Below are positions 48,601-51,379 of a DNA stretch of 64,000 nt, piece after piece. Positions within the stretch are counted from its first letter, which is position 1. Each line of letters opens with the position of its first letter. Location: NCBI GenBank assembly GCA_024195265.1, contig JAJLRJ010000002.1:17306941-17370940 (forward strand), written 5' to 3'. The position numbers and the translations under genes were made by a program. The stretch is from Dendrophyllia cribrosa. Lineage: Eukaryota > Cnidaria > Anthozoa > Scleractinia > Dendrophylliidae. The notes beneath the pieces were generated by a model. That model was not told where the DNA came from. It was given only the letters and a program-made list of their open reading frames with translations, and ran no database searches.

Positions 48601-51379
48601 TTACTATTTGTGTACTGGTAATAAATTGATCGAGAGATTAACACTGGTTTTGTGAAATTACTTAATCATAGTGTCAAAAAGTAGCTTGATGTTATGTTTG
48701 TAAACCTTCAAAGTTTTGTTTACTTTCTCTTTTGCGATCTTAAGAACTACCTTTTTCCCTAACATCGCTTCATGTGTAATTTTTGGGTAATTTTCGATTT
48801 TGATCGCTTTTGCAAAAATCTGAGAAACGGCTCGATGGATTTTTTTAAAACGTTCTCTGCGCATGCTTACCGATGTGCAAAATATTATCTGAAAGTTTCA
48901 TTGACATTGATTCAATGGAACGCCTTTAAATTTAAAGATGAAGACGACGTACGAACCGGCCGAAAAAATGGCGTTACAAATTCACTTTTTTAAGTTATGC
49001 TTAACCCATTCACTCCTGAGAATTTTTACGTTTTTGAGCGATTTTCTGCATTCACACGCCCCATAGGATTTCGTGACTCCATATTTGAAGTTACCATTGA
49101 AAGTGCTGCTGTTCTAAAACACTGAATGCTCGAGTTTACTGGAAACGTCATTGTGACGATCTCATTTTGCTCGGTTGATTTGCAATAAAGGGTCCAATAT
49201 GAATTATCTACGATTTTTGGTAAGTTCACAGCCATTTTTCATCTTTAGTAGCTGCCTGATGAGCATCATTAAGCTTGGAGGTAGTTCAGAGTCCACCTCT
49301 CAATGAAGCGAGTTAGGTGTTGTACTTCGTTTACGAATTTGGCTCGTTGCTCGTTGAACTGGAAAAATGGCCGCCTGGAAACGAAGTAGCTTTGGGACTC
49401 GACTCTGGATGAATTTCTCGACCTACCGCGGCATATTTTGGAAGTTGCGACCACAGGAGAATACAACAAGCGCGAAATTTCGGTGGTGGGTCGGAGTGGC
49501 TGTGGACTTAGTATAAATATGAAATGTGTGCGGAAAGAAACGAACGCTGTCAAAATTTTTGGCCATTTCCCAGCATGCAGTGCGGTGGTGATATTGAAAT
49601 TTGAGGCAAGGTCAGTATGCATTAGAACGAGAGGCTAGAGCTCGGCCCGAGCAACGAATAAGAGCAAAAAAATTCAATGCTAAGCTAGGACTAGGACTGA
49701 ATTTTGCTGTGAATGTTGACTTTTGGGTTTGCCATGATGATTTGAATAAAAAAAACTAAAGGCAAAAACGTGATTTTTGTTGTTTTTCTATGACGTTAAA
49801 AACGGTCATTTTTGTTATTGTCCAAATTCAAACGCTGATATTCTGCAAAAATCGCTGACTTTTTTGTGTTTATTGGGTATCTCAATTTGAGAACTTTCTA
49901 GTCAATGCTCAGAACTGCTAGTTAGGGCAATGTTCGCGCGATTGAGAAAGTTGCAATTTTTTAAAGCAGTGGAGTATTGTACGGCCGGTTTTGGCCGGTG
50001 TAGGAGCGAATGGGTTAAGGACGGTGCCACCTATTGTTATTGCGCATACGTTCTGCGCATGCATTGCGTGATAGTCGCGCGAGACACTGGTTGTTTTTTA
50101 AACGCAAACGCGCGAGGTAAAGGCTAATTAAAGTTCCGCCCACTTTTCATGTCAAACTGTCAACCCCCTGGCTCAGTTTCTAAACTTAAGATAAATAGAC
50201 CTTCTGCAGCCTAAAAGTGCTAAATTCTTTCTCTATTTTGCAAACGACAGAGCCTCGGTAATGAAACTATTTTGAGCTAATTGGCGATGCCGCCTCGATC
50301 AGCAGAACGCGTACGTTTTGCCTTTCTTTACGAAGATTGTTTACATTGACTTTTTTTCTCCATTCAAAATTTCAACAAAACTTCAAGTCAAACCAGAGTA
50401 GTGTTTTTTTTTATATATAAAACAAGCATACTCAAGACATAAAATCCAAGGAAAAGCTGGCATGTTGTTATTTCCAATTTGCACAAGTTTTGGTTTTGGC
50501 GGTCAAACTCGCGTTGTTTGAAATTTTTGTTTATCTGCAAAAATCCTTTGCCAGTGACCATTTTTGCGAATAAAAAAAAGTATATAACGAAAGCAGAAAA
50601 ACAACTGTTCCAATTAAATCAAACAAACGTCGAAAAGGAGAATTGAGATAAGCAAAGCGTTTTCAAAAAGACCGTTTTTGACAATTGATGAAGATATAAA
50701 AACAAGGCTGAAGCCAGCAACTAAACAAAACTGGCCGCTCCAAAGCCGGGAAGCATCCGACTAAAGTCTTCCCTCCCTCGATTGCTGGCAAGCATGGTTT
50801 TTAGTGTAATCTTTCGTAAACACATTCATGCATTTAGGTACAATTATATTGATTTCCTTTATTCTCTATTATAGGCAAGTGGTGTTTATCAGTTTTTCGA
50901 AGTCGCGTCGTGTCAGTTCTCAACTTCTTTGCATTAGGACAAATTTTGATAGGCGAAAAACGTCAGTGCTACAATAAACTGAAAAGAAATCTTATCTTTT
51001 TCGATCAAATAAAGCCGTAGACTTCGGGAAAAAGTGTTTTTAATTATTAATTTACGATTTTTTTTAAATTAAAGTCTACCGACTAATTTTTTCCAAAGTT
51101 ATCAGAGAATCCATGAAAACTACAGGAGTTTCACAAGAAAATAAACACGCGGCCAAATGAAATTACAAAACTCAAGCACTTTTCGACAAATATTTCTTAC
51201 ATTTTGACTCCAAATAACCGTTAAAAGACTAACCTGCAAATCTAGAGTTTTTCGGCAGCCGCCGGACCAGTCACCTCGATATATAGCACTGGTGTTTTCA
51301 AGTTGGTAATGGATCGGAAGAAGATGCACACAATGTAAAGTTCTTGTGCCCGAAGGAACATAATAAATCCGTAGATCCA
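308..51379 (-). CDS. Large multi-exon gene for a mosaic extracellular lectin/FTP/EGF protein (20 exons joined, both ends missing)
   Basis: Twenty minus-strand exons, each with AG acceptor and GT donor, join with matching phases at all 19 junctions. They give one open frame of 3,304 bp (about 1,101 codons). Order in residues: unrecognised beta-rich modules 1-361; Ala/Lys-rich likely coiled coil 362-436; basic and Cys-bearing segment 437-541; beta-type module 542-629; ricin-B-like domain 630-736; second KC-repeat lectin-like region 737-880; linker 880-919; F5/8C fucolectin-type domain 920-1057; EGF-like domain 1058-1101. No signal peptide or stop codon is visible because the first and last exons lie outside the assembled span. 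The domain set indicates a secreted or surface protein that binds carbohydrate or matrix (inference). I do not recognise a named orthologue. No other gene is seen on either strand. Confidence 0.87.
1196..1995 (-). repeat. tRNA-derived inverted-repeat element, interrupted by a MITE
   Basis: Left end carries GAGCCAACCCGTG and right end CACGGGTTAAAA. A related uninterrupted copy is at 44592-45252. A tRNA-like body sits at about 1356-1437 on the minus strand, with A-box-like TAGTGTAGTGGATA and B-box-like AAGTTCGATTC. A second element (1569-1936) splits the copy. Confidence 0.65.
1569..1936. mobile_element. MITE with TIR ATAGGCCATTTGCACGATG
   Basis: About 368 bp. Ends ATAGGCCATTTGCACGATG and CATCGTGCAAATGGCCTAT are inverted repeats. 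No protein is encoded. It sits inside the element at 1196-1995. Confidence 0.75.
3339..3867. repeat. CCTA/CCCA tetranucleotide satellite
   Basis: About 530 bp of almost pure CCTA and CCCA units mixed in higher-order runs, with a few variants (CTAT, TAGT, CGAC) near the right edge. The minus strand is G-rich (GGTA/GGTG), so secondary structure is likely. It lies in intron 19, about 80 bp from the donor of exon 19. It is not the TTAGGG telomere repeat. Confidence 0.97.
3948..4187 (-). CDS. Exon 19 (phase 1-1), second half of F5/8C fucolectin-type (FTP) domain
   Basis: 80 codons: [58 protein letters not shown]. The pattern I-x-N-R...R-L-x-N-F-x-x-R-I-G, then C...C-x-P-x-x-G-R-Y-V-S-V and L-C-E-V-x-V completes the FTP domain. 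Acceptor is TTTTTCATTGCAG and donor GTCG|GTAAGT. Confidence 0.95.
4188..8235 (-). other. Intron 18, local duplications only
   Basis: It holds short direct duplications: 4975-5260 (ACAGTTCTTATTTACAGTGA and GCGCTCGACGAAGC blocks), 5405-5650 (about 117-bp unit, three copies), 6445-6535, and 6896-6972 (a 36-bp unit starting CCTCGTCGGTTG, two copies). There is a hairpin at 4683-4710 (CTCGTTAATGCG/CGCATAAACGAG). A partial poly-C-ended element lies at about 6640-6690. No gene seen. Confidence 0.6.
8236..8409 (-). CDS. Exon 18 (phase 1-1), first half of F5/8C fucolectin-type (FTP) domain
   Basis: 58 codons: [44 protein letters not shown]. The order N-x-A-x-x-K-x-x-x-Q-S-S / A-V-D / C-x-H-T / W-W-x-V-D-L-G matches eel-fucolectin/tachylectin-4/pentraxin-1 domains, which bind fucose with calcium. 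Donor is ACAG|GTGCGT. The His in CTHT is in the usual fucose-binding place. Confidence 0.94.
8796..8915 (-). CDS. Exon 17 (phase 1-1), linker module
   Basis: 40 codons running from [12 protein letters not shown] through [13 protein letters not shown] to ICSKFAR, with two Cys. Acceptor is TTTTCTACCCACAG and donor AGAA|GTAAGT. Joined to exon 18 it gives [16 protein letters not shown], the normal start of an F5/8C fucolectin-type domain. No family was recognised for the linker itself. Confidence 0.85.
9570..9727. mobile_element. MITE with TIR CAGGGCCGTAGCCAG (copy 1)
   Basis: About 158 bp, starting CAGGCCGTAGCCAG and ending CTGGCTACGGCCCTG. The same family lies at 20542-20717. Non-coding, in intron 16. 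Confidence 0.8.
9866..10247. mobile_element. MITE with TIR AAGCTGCTGTTACACGTAAC
   Basis: About 380 bp. Both ends carry AAGCTGCTGTTACACGTAAC in opposite orientation. The interior repeats TGCAACTTG and TTGTCTCGC several times on both strands. Non-coding, in intron 16. Confidence 0.8.
10390..10595. mobile_element. Near-perfect inverted repeat with hammerhead-like motifs
   Basis: Two arms of about 95 bp face each other around a short GTTTACGTTTACG-type spacer. Each arm holds CTGATGA, then an A plus a GGGG/CCCC hairpin, then GAAAC (10517-10541 plus strand, 10444-10468 minus strand). That is the core layout of a hammerhead ribozyme. Penelope-like elements are known to carry such motifs. Cleavage competence cannot be judged by eye. 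Confidence 0.7.
10740..10842 (-). CDS. Exon 16 (phase 0-1), end of lectin-like region
   Basis: 103 bp encoding [19 protein letters not shown], then [11 protein letters not shown]-x-x-E-I-V-L-x-S-x-C continues the preceding repeat pattern (compare ALGLYSSCG in exon 15). Acceptor is TTTTATCAG and donor CCGA|GTAAGA. It was found because exons 15 and 17 do not share phase; it supplies the missing base and fits both. Confidence 0.85.
11003..11210 (-). repeat. Interspersed repeat, inverted partner of 15115-15310
   Basis: About 200 bp in reverse complement to 15115-15310; it shares AACCCAAACGCTTTATTAGC and GCGAAGACGGTTGACC. The two copies bracket a 4-kb stretch of intron 15 full of other elements. 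A degraded third copy lies at about 2310-2530. Confidence 0.75.
11214..12698. mobile_element. TTAA-flanked element, TIR AGGGGCTACGTCGCGAGGT (outer)
   Basis: Starts TTAA-AGGGGCTACGTCGCGAG and ends CTCGCGACATAGCCCCT-TTAA. The TTAA target and terminal inverted repeats fit piggyBac- or Kolobok-type non-autonomous elements. It contains another element (11527-12328). A truncated relative starts near 42944. No transposase seen. Confidence 0.75.
11527..12328. mobile_element. TTAA-flanked element, TIR GGTGGCTGAACACAGTTT (inner)
   Basis: Flanked by TTAA at both edges (11527-11530, 12325-12328), with TIRs GGTGGCTGAACACAGTTT and AAACTGTATTCAGCCACC. Its position inside the outer element shows it inserted later. 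Short open frames inside show no recognisable protein. Confidence 0.75.
12699..14483 (-). other. Part of intron 15 with no clear feature
   Basis: Direct repeats such as AAATATGTTCTGGTTGTCCAC (13904-13923 and 14227-14246) and two ATGGAATCGAGGCTA blocks near 13632 and 13660. Some open frames occur but none has splice sites in phase with the gene or a recognisable domain. Confidence 0.5.
14484..14652. mobile_element. Foldback MITE, TIR GTAGCCTGTTCCAGGCTCC
   Basis: About 169 bp, nearly fully palindromic: GTAGCCTGTTCCAGGCTCC at the left and GGAGCCTGGAACAGGCTAC at the right. The arms include a GC-rich CGCGGGGGAACTGG block and its reverse complement. Non-coding. Confidence 0.85.
14680..15012. mobile_element. 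tRNA-like inverted-repeat element, copy 1
   Basis: About 50-bp inverted ends (AAATCATACCGTCCAGAAGG...) enclose a tRNA-like core with GGTGGTACAGTGGTACGG and AGGTTTAATCC, resembling Pol III A and B boxes. Left outer end reads GGTTGTGCCT and right outer end GGGCTTGACCC. A near-match TGTTCT flanks both sides. Copy 2 has these outer ends the other way round. Confidence 0.8.
15115..15310 (+). repeat. Interspersed repeat, inverted partner of 11003-11210
   Basis: Reverse-complement match to the copy 4 kb to the left; begins near GTTTCCATTATTATTAACTC/GACGCGTCGTATTTAC and ends near AAGCGTTTGGGTTTCCTGTG. Confidence 0.75.
15664..16084 (-). mobile_element. CR1/L2-like LINE, 3' tail fragment
   Basis: Minus-strand translation gives [17 protein letters not shown], then [11 protein letters not shown] and [15 protein letters not shown], the usual C-terminus of a non-LTR retrotransposon ORF2. 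A short 3' UTR and a TTA/ATT microsatellite tail (15667-15701) follow. 5'-truncated, inserted directly beside the donor of exon 15. Confidence 0.85.
16094..16286 (-). CDS. Exon 15 (phase 2-0), lectin-like KC repeats 2 and 3
   Basis: 193 bp with [16 protein letters not shown] and, after [28 protein letters not shown]. Both match the exon 14 motif. Acceptor is CTCTTTATCAG and donor GGG|GTAAGT. The frame stays open past the donor straight into a LINE tail, so failure to splice would give a hybrid C-terminus. Confidence 0.9.
16287..18300 (-). other. Intron 14
   Basis: Holds the foldback element at 17354-17593 and a 20-base C tract at about 18137-18154. An open minus frame at 16472-16837 (121 codons) has no domain I recognise and lacks in-phase splice sites. 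Otherwise nothing. Confidence 0.5.
17354..17593. mobile_element. Foldback MITE, TIR TAATAGACCATTTTACAG
   Basis: 240 bp. Ends TAATAGACCATTTTACAG and CTGTAAAATGGTCTATTA are exact inverted repeats; the arms also pair around CATGTTAGTTAGCATAAGAA. Non-coding. Confidence 0.85.
18301..18433 (-). CDS. Exon 14 (phase 1-2), lectin-like KC repeat 1
   Basis: 133 bp encoding [20 protein letters not shown] and ending TGCGLS. LVHxxSxKCIHP is the first of three similar motifs in exons 14-15, spaced as in a threefold lectin repeat. Acceptor is TAATGTTTTAG and donor AGCAG|GTAAGT. Confidence 0.9.
18596..18947. mobile_element. Element ending in poly-G/poly-C runs (copy 1)
   Basis: Begins with a G run then TACTCCCTTATATACG, ends CGGGAGTACC then a C run. 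The inside carries several imperfect repeats of TAGGGTA-type motifs. The inverted copy is at 39446-39789, and the right end alone is at about 6640-6690. Confidence 0.75.
19159..19285 (+). repeat. 42-bp tandem repeat, about three units
   Basis: Units start ACTAAACATGTTTCGCCCTA at 19159, 19201 and 19243. The repeated minus-strand peptide is a by-product of the unit length being a multiple of three. Confidence 0.9.
19570..20540 (+). repeat. About 1-kb interspersed repeat (copy 1)
   Basis: Matches the reverse complement of 29405-30560 in several blocks, including CATGGTCATGGCTAGCGGAA, TCGGCCTCGATGCGCTATAA and CCGACCTTTCACCTCAGTTA. No coding capacity recognised. Class unknown. Confidence 0.7.
20542..20717. 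mobile_element. MITE with TIR CAGGGCCGTAGCCAG (copy 2)
   Basis: Starts CAGGGCCGTAGCCAGTATGA and ends CTGGCTACGGCCCTG, as in 9570-9727. It lies directly between the 1-kb repeat and the 93-bp tandem array. Confidence 0.85.
20748..21306 (+). repeat. 93-bp tandem repeat, six units
   Basis: GACCTACGTAACGTG recurs at 20748, 20841, 20934, 21027, 21120 and 21213. Units are almost identical. Because 93 is a multiple of three, the minus strand is open across the array with a 31-residue repeated peptide, but there are no fitting splice sites for the surrounding gene. Confidence 0.95.
21350..21525 (+). repeat. About 58-bp tandem repeat, three units
   Basis: CAGCAGTGCGATTTRTTCCC and AATCGCAC/TTTTTTGCTC blocks repeat three times (starts near 21354, 21411, 21470). 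Confidence 0.85.
21863..22022 (-). CDS. Exon 13 (phase 0-1), second half of ricin-B-like domain
   Basis: 160 bp. [19 protein letters not shown] is the standard second beta-trefoil repeat (S-x-L-C-x-D). It is followed by IQSKCDP, QNFQCD and [14 protein letters not shown]. The KRRR at about residues 726-729 is a second possible convertase site. Acceptor is TTTTGTAG and donor G|GTGAGT. Confidence 0.88.
23028..23215 (+). repeat. TTACAAAATGCG short tandem array
   Basis: About ten irregular copies of TTACAAAATGC(G/T) separated by 0-15 bases of AAGTTA or CAACC-type spacer. Confidence 0.85.
23772..23931. mobile_element. MITE with TIR TATAGAGCGTTTTCAC
   Basis: 160 bp with exact 16-base inverted ends. 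Interior contains a second short inverted pair (TTGGTGTTCC/GGAACACCAA). Confidence 0.85.
24772..24932 (-). CDS. Exon 12 (phase 1-0), first half of ricin-B-like domain
   Basis: 161 bp encoding [34 protein letters not shown], then [15 protein letters not shown]. The C-L-x-V-D, later G-C and Q-x-W-like spacing is typical of a ricin B (beta-trefoil) lectin repeat. The donor ATG|GTAGTA is weak but the junction reads smoothly into exon 13 ([13 protein letters not shown]). A copy lies at 52850-53010. Confidence 0.85.
24933..25393 (-). other. Intron 11, no feature seen
   Basis: AT-rich with A and T runs. No repeat or open frame of note. Confidence 0.5.
25394..25656 (-). CDS. Exon 11 (phase 2-1), beta-type module
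   Basis: 263 bp. It starts [15 protein letters not shown], has [19 protein letters not shown], and ends in a polar Asp/Asn/Thr-rich linker up to FQLT. Acceptor is TTTCCTACTAG and donor ACAG|GTAATA. The ELYLSISL strand recalls [10 protein letters not shown] in exon 1, so this may be a distant repeat of the N-terminal module. A copy lies at 53472-53734. Confidence 0.9.
25749..26085. mobile_element. tRNA-like inverted-repeat element, copy 2
   Basis: Same core and TIRs as 14680-15012 but with outer ends exchanged: left GGGTCAAGCCC, right GGCACAACCC. TGCCAGA is a direct repeat immediately outside both ends and looks like a target-site duplication. The core B-box-like GGGTTCAAACC is closer to the tRNA consensus than in copy 1. 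Duplicated again at about 53827-54163. Confidence 0.85.
26128..26345 (-). mobile_element. tRNA-derived SINE
   Basis: On the minus strand it starts with a tRNA-like head (TAGTGGTTAGCGAGTCGG as A box, GTGGTTCGAGCC as B box). A body follows with CAGGTGTATAAATAGGCACC and GATGGACTAGCATCCCATCC, ending in a G run. This is the standard layout of a tRNA-SINE. The second copy is at about 54213-54420. Confidence 0.85.
26752..26917 (-). CDS. Exon 10 (phase 1-2), hydrophobic Cys-containing segment
   Basis: 166 bp encoding [15 protein letters not shown], then a long hydrophobic stretch ([16 protein letters not shown], then [14 protein letters not shown]). Acceptor is TTTGTTGTCAG; donor AATAG|GTAAAT was preferred over an earlier GTAAAT because it alone keeps phase 2. 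The hydrophobic run could be membrane-associated or a buried helix. A copy lies at 54836-55001. Confidence 0.88.
27125..27321. mobile_element. Foldback MITE, ATAGGCCATTTCCGAGTT family (copy 1)
   Basis: 197 bp, almost perfectly self-complementary: ATAGGCCATTTCCGAGTTGC and GCAACTCGGAAATGGCCTAT at the ends, meeting around CAAATAAAACTTATTTG. The second copy is at 55209-55405; a relative at 34146-34321. Confidence 0.9.
27322..28509 (-). other. Intron 9, remainder
   Basis: Contains a short inverted pair (TTTTAGTATAAATCTACCAGA near 27702, CTAGTAGATTTATACTAAAA near 27880), probably another small MITE, and an ATT microsatellite at about 28435-28461. No gene seen. Confidence 0.55.
28510..28660 (-). 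CDS. Exon 9 (phase 0-1), strongly basic segment with RRRR site
   Basis: 151 bp. It starts [17 protein letters not shown], an amphipathic cationic helix-like run, then [10 protein letters not shown], then [11 protein letters not shown]. The four Arg codons lie at 28559-28570 and fit a proprotein-convertase site. Acceptor is ACCGCATGTAG and donor is G|GTTAAC. Exon phase changes here from the 0-0 series to 1. Confidence 0.9.
28843..29140 (+). repeat. 17-bp minisatellite, CGACCACCTCTCCTAAG unit
   Basis: About 17 units of CGACCACCTCTCCTAAG with small changes (CTCTTAAG, CACTCGTAAG). Further isolated units appear at 29205-29290, 30643-30670 and 31020-31070, after other elements. Copy at about 56932-57229. 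Confidence 0.95.
29405..30560 (-). repeat. About 1-kb interspersed repeat (copy 2, reverse orientation)
   Basis: Reverse-complement relative of 19570-20540. It seems inserted within the CGACCACC-type repeat field. Second copy at about 57493-58648. Confidence 0.7.
30687..31025. mobile_element. tRNA-like inverted-repeat element, variant with new termini
   Basis: The inner core (CTTATTGAGACTTATATAAC, tRNA-like GCAGGTTCAATCC) matches copies 1 and 2, but the outer ends are GACTAGAATGGATACTCCAA and its inverse. It still starts GGGT and ends ACCC. The terminal arms have been replaced. Confidence 0.75.
31802..31985. mobile_element. Foldback MITE, TIR AAGGCTGGTTTTCACTAGCG
   Basis: 184 bp with arms of about 75 bp (CGCATAAGCATAAGCACAAG and inverse) around a short centre. 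Second copy at about 59887-60070. Confidence 0.9.
31986..32899 (-). other. End of intron 8, no feature seen
   Basis: AT-rich, with TATGGCTCATTAGC twice (about 32320 and 32488). No gene or element recognised. Confidence 0.5.
32900..33124 (-). CDS. Exon 8 (phase 0-0), Ala/Lys-rich probable coiled coil
   Basis: 75 codons. The first 40 residues are Ala-rich with charged heptad-like spacing ([20 protein letters not shown]), typical of a coiled coil. Then comes a Cys/Lys cluster ([20 protein letters not shown]). Acceptor is TTTTTTCGTAG and donor is CCG|GTAAGT. The Cys pairs could make disulfides between chains (inference). The copy at 60986-61208 is 2 bp shorter and frameshifted. Confidence 0.92.
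33125..34145 (-). other. Start of intron 7, no feature seen
   Basis: Short GAAC/GAAT runs near 33260. Nothing else recognised. A 3-base-scale difference (TTTCCTAGAGG vs TTCCTAGGG) distinguishes the two contig copies near 33868/61950. Confidence 0.5.
34146..34321. mobile_element. Foldback MITE, ATAGGCCATTTCCGAGTT family (copy 2)
   Basis: 176 bp with self-complementary arms related to 27125-27321 (AATAGGCCATTTCCGAGTTA, GCGAGGCTAGGTGCAC). The loop differs in length. Duplicated at about 62228-62403. Confidence 0.9.
34369..34648 (-). mobile_element. LINE 3' tail with inverted 5' part
   Basis: Minus-strand peptide [19 protein letters not shown] then [14 protein letters not shown] is a LINE ORF2 C-terminus. 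The part at 34463-34550 is followed by its own reverse complement at 34563-34648, giving a long hairpin. This layout is what twin priming produces during LINE insertion. Duplicated at 62451-62729. Confidence 0.8.
34713..34919 (-). CDS. Exon 7 (phase 0-0), unrecognised beta module
   Basis: 69 codons from [11 protein letters not shown] to VDLTGIND. Acceptor is TTTTTCACGATTAG and donor is GAC|GTAAGA. Amphipathic alternating segments ([30 protein letters not shown]) suggest antiparallel beta structure. RLNLTMS contains an N-glycosylation sequon. A second copy lies at 62794-63000 in the duplicated contig. Confidence 0.92.
35790..36800 (+). repeat. About 102-bp irregular tandem repeat, split by a 0.5-kb block
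   Basis: Blocks GATGAAATTCTACAGTGTGA, CATTCAAATGAAAGCTACTG and AGCAGTACTTTTCTATGGTA recur near 35780, 35880, 35985, 36620 and 36730. A unique stretch from about 36078 to 36605 interrupts the series inside a GTTTTAACTTTTGAGT block. Distant relatives occur near 47390-47560. Confidence 0.8.
37355..37738 (+). repeat. About 125-bp tandem repeat, three units
   Basis: AAAGTACTGCCGWAGAGGTT and GTGAAAGGGTTAAACTGAGT repeat near 37358/37478/37607. Open minus frames across it are shadows of the repeat. Confidence 0.88.
38063..38194 (-). CDS. Exon 6 (phase 0-0), unrecognised beta module
   Basis: 44 codons from [15 protein letters not shown] to RQIPPYIE. The acceptor follows a T-rich tract (TTTTTTTTCAG) and the donor is GAG|GTAAGT. 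Joined to exon 7 it gives IPPYIEAYIEG, echoing VLYIEAEFNA across exons 1/2. The repeated motif supports both splices and a duplicated module. Confidence 0.92.
38264..38850 (+). repeat. About 300-bp direct duplication
   Basis: TTTGAATTGCAACACGTCAA begins two successive near-identical units (38264 and 38566). They share CGTTTGGACTTTTGGACGAC and GGTATGCTCTGCCCCGAGGT. Non-coding, intron 5. Confidence 0.9.
39446..39789. mobile_element. Element ending in poly-G/poly-C runs (copy 2)
   Basis: Same element as 18596-18947, opposite orientation; G run at 39446-39465 and C run at 39763-39789. A partial relative with further C runs follows at 39830-39925. Confidence 0.78.
40034..40165 (-). CDS. Exon 5 (phase 0-0), unrecognised beta module
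   Basis: 44 codons from [15 protein letters not shown] to ANVRVSDT, with acceptor ATATTTTCAG and donor ACG|GTGAGT. Strand-like segments ([20 protein letters not shown]) resemble those in exons 1, 6, 7 and 11. It has the same length (132 bp) and phase as exon 6, which suggests internal exon duplication. Confidence 0.9.
40190..40680 (+). mobile_element. Penelope-like retroelement, 3' GIY-YIG endonuclease fragment
   Basis: Plus-strand frame 40200-40511 reads [20 protein letters not shown], then [17 protein letters not shown] and [20 protein letters not shown]. This is the C-terminal half of a GIY-YIG nuclease as in Penelope-like elements (the GIY-YIG core itself is missing). Downstream, 40625-40665 has a GTAGA, AGGTTTG/CAAACC hairpin, GAAAT block, resembling a decayed hammerhead motif. 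Fragment, not active. Confidence 0.8.
41105..42015. mobile_element. DNA transposon remnant, TIR CAGTGCGACCACGAAAAGC
   Basis: 911 bp. CAGTGCGACCACGAAAAGC at the left mirrors GCTTTTCGTGGTCGCACTG at the right. A second inverted block (about 80 bp, including TTGTAATCTGTTTGACCGAG / CTCGGTCAAACAGATCAC) lies just inside. CAGTG ends suggest an hAT-like element (inference). No transposase frame seen. Confidence 0.75.
42287..42448 (-). CDS. Exon 4 (phase 0-0), unrecognised Gly/Phe-rich module
   Basis: 54 codons beginning [13 protein letters not shown], containing [14 protein letters not shown] and ending GFPEGVE at donor GAG|GTTAGC. The acceptor is TTTCTACTTAG. The first 10-11 exon bases (GGTCATTGTTT) match the unit of the minisatellite that lies just upstream in intron 3. 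Confidence 0.87.
42558..42634. repeat. (ACT)n microsatellite
   Basis: About 25 perfect units. Poly-Val/poly-Ser reading frames across it are artefacts. Confidence 0.98.
42944..43810. mobile_element. Truncated relative of the AGGGGCTACGTCGCG element
   Basis: Starts TTAAAAGGGCTATGTCGCG, and the following 200 bases resemble 11230-11400 (GTCACGCA, GGTCTCAGATTTTT, TATTTGTCTT). A reverse-complement block near 43730-43810 suggests the second half. No clean right terminus found. Confidence 0.5.
43868..44035 (+). repeat. About 88-bp direct duplication
   Basis: GCTGGATACTATTGTGACGT and GGCGCAGATTTGGTACCGAC appear twice, near 43869/43894 and 43959/43986. Confidence 0.9.
44592..45252 (-). repeat. tRNA-derived inverted-repeat element, uninterrupted copy
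   Basis: Left end AGAGCCAACCCGTG, right end TACACGGGTTTAAAAG. The tRNA-like body at 44826-44905 (minus) has GATAGCGCAGTGGATAGAG and CGAGTTCAACTC. Same family as 1196-1995. Confidence 0.7.
45915..46765. mobile_element. Foldback MITE (ATAGCCCATTTCTGAGTT family) split by a second element
   Basis: Left arm TAGCCCATTTCTGAGTTGCT (about 45917) pairs with AGCAATTCGGAAATGGG (about 46740). This is a diverged relative of 27125-27321, with another element (45999-46727) between the arms. Confidence 0.7.
45999..46727. mobile_element. TTAA-flanked MITE, TIR GGTTACAGTGTACCTTC
   Basis: TTAA at both edges, then GGTTACAGTGTACCTTC / GAAGGTACACTGTAACC. About 729 bp, no transposase recognised. Confidence 0.82.
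46935..47040 (-). CDS. Exon 3 (phase 2-0), unrecognised module
   Basis: 106 bp encoding [11 protein letters not shown] through [10 protein letters not shown], with donor GAT|GTAAGT. The acceptor at 47041-47042 was chosen over a second AG 13 bases inside the exon because only the outer one keeps phase with exon 2. The intron directly after its donor starts with a unit of the intron-3 minisatellite. Confidence 0.85.
47041..47780 (-). other. Intron 2
   Basis: Mostly unique. 47390-47560 carries diverged pieces of the 102-bp repeat of 35790-36800. No gene seen. Confidence 0.5.
47781..48019 (-). CDS. Exon 2 (phase 0-2), unrecognised beta-rich module
   Basis: 239 bp, starting [11 protein letters not shown] after a pyrimidine-rich acceptor (TTTTCATCGCCAG) and ending NIFLG at donor GG|GTAAGA. 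It contains alternating hydrophobic/polar stretches ([22 protein letters not shown]), a Gly-rich turn and a Trp-rich patch ([10 protein letters not shown]). Asn-Ala-Thr is a possible glycosylation sequon. The family is unknown to me. Confidence 0.88.
49001..50018. mobile_element. TTAA-flanked element, TIR CCCATTCACTCCT
   Basis: TTAACCCATTCACTCCT at the left and AGGAGCGAATGGGTTAA at the right. About 1 kb, in intron 1. Open frames inside show no known transposase, so it is probably non-autonomous. Confidence 0.72.
50019..51274 (-). other. Intron 1, remainder
   Basis: AT-rich unique sequence; no exon, repeat or gene recognised. The same is true of 48020-49000. Confidence 0.5.
51275..51379 (-). 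CDS. Exon 1 of visible model (phase 0-0), unrecognised module
   Basis: 35 codons, starting [10 protein letters not shown] and ending VLYIE. Acceptor is ATCTACAG and donor is GAG|GTGACT. The frame was chosen because it joins exon 2 in phase and recreates a YIEA motif found again at the exon 6/7 junction (PPYIE|AYIEG). Another frame runs open to a GTTAGT donor at about 51233, but it does not join exon 2 and lacks the motif. Upstream exons must exist; none is convincing before the N gap. Confidence 0.75.

Noticed and set aside
51120..51274. Extension of exon 1 to the GTTAGT donor in another frame
   Set aside because: That frame does not join exon 2, and the chosen frame meets a stop before that donor; the GTGACT donor fits phase and motif.
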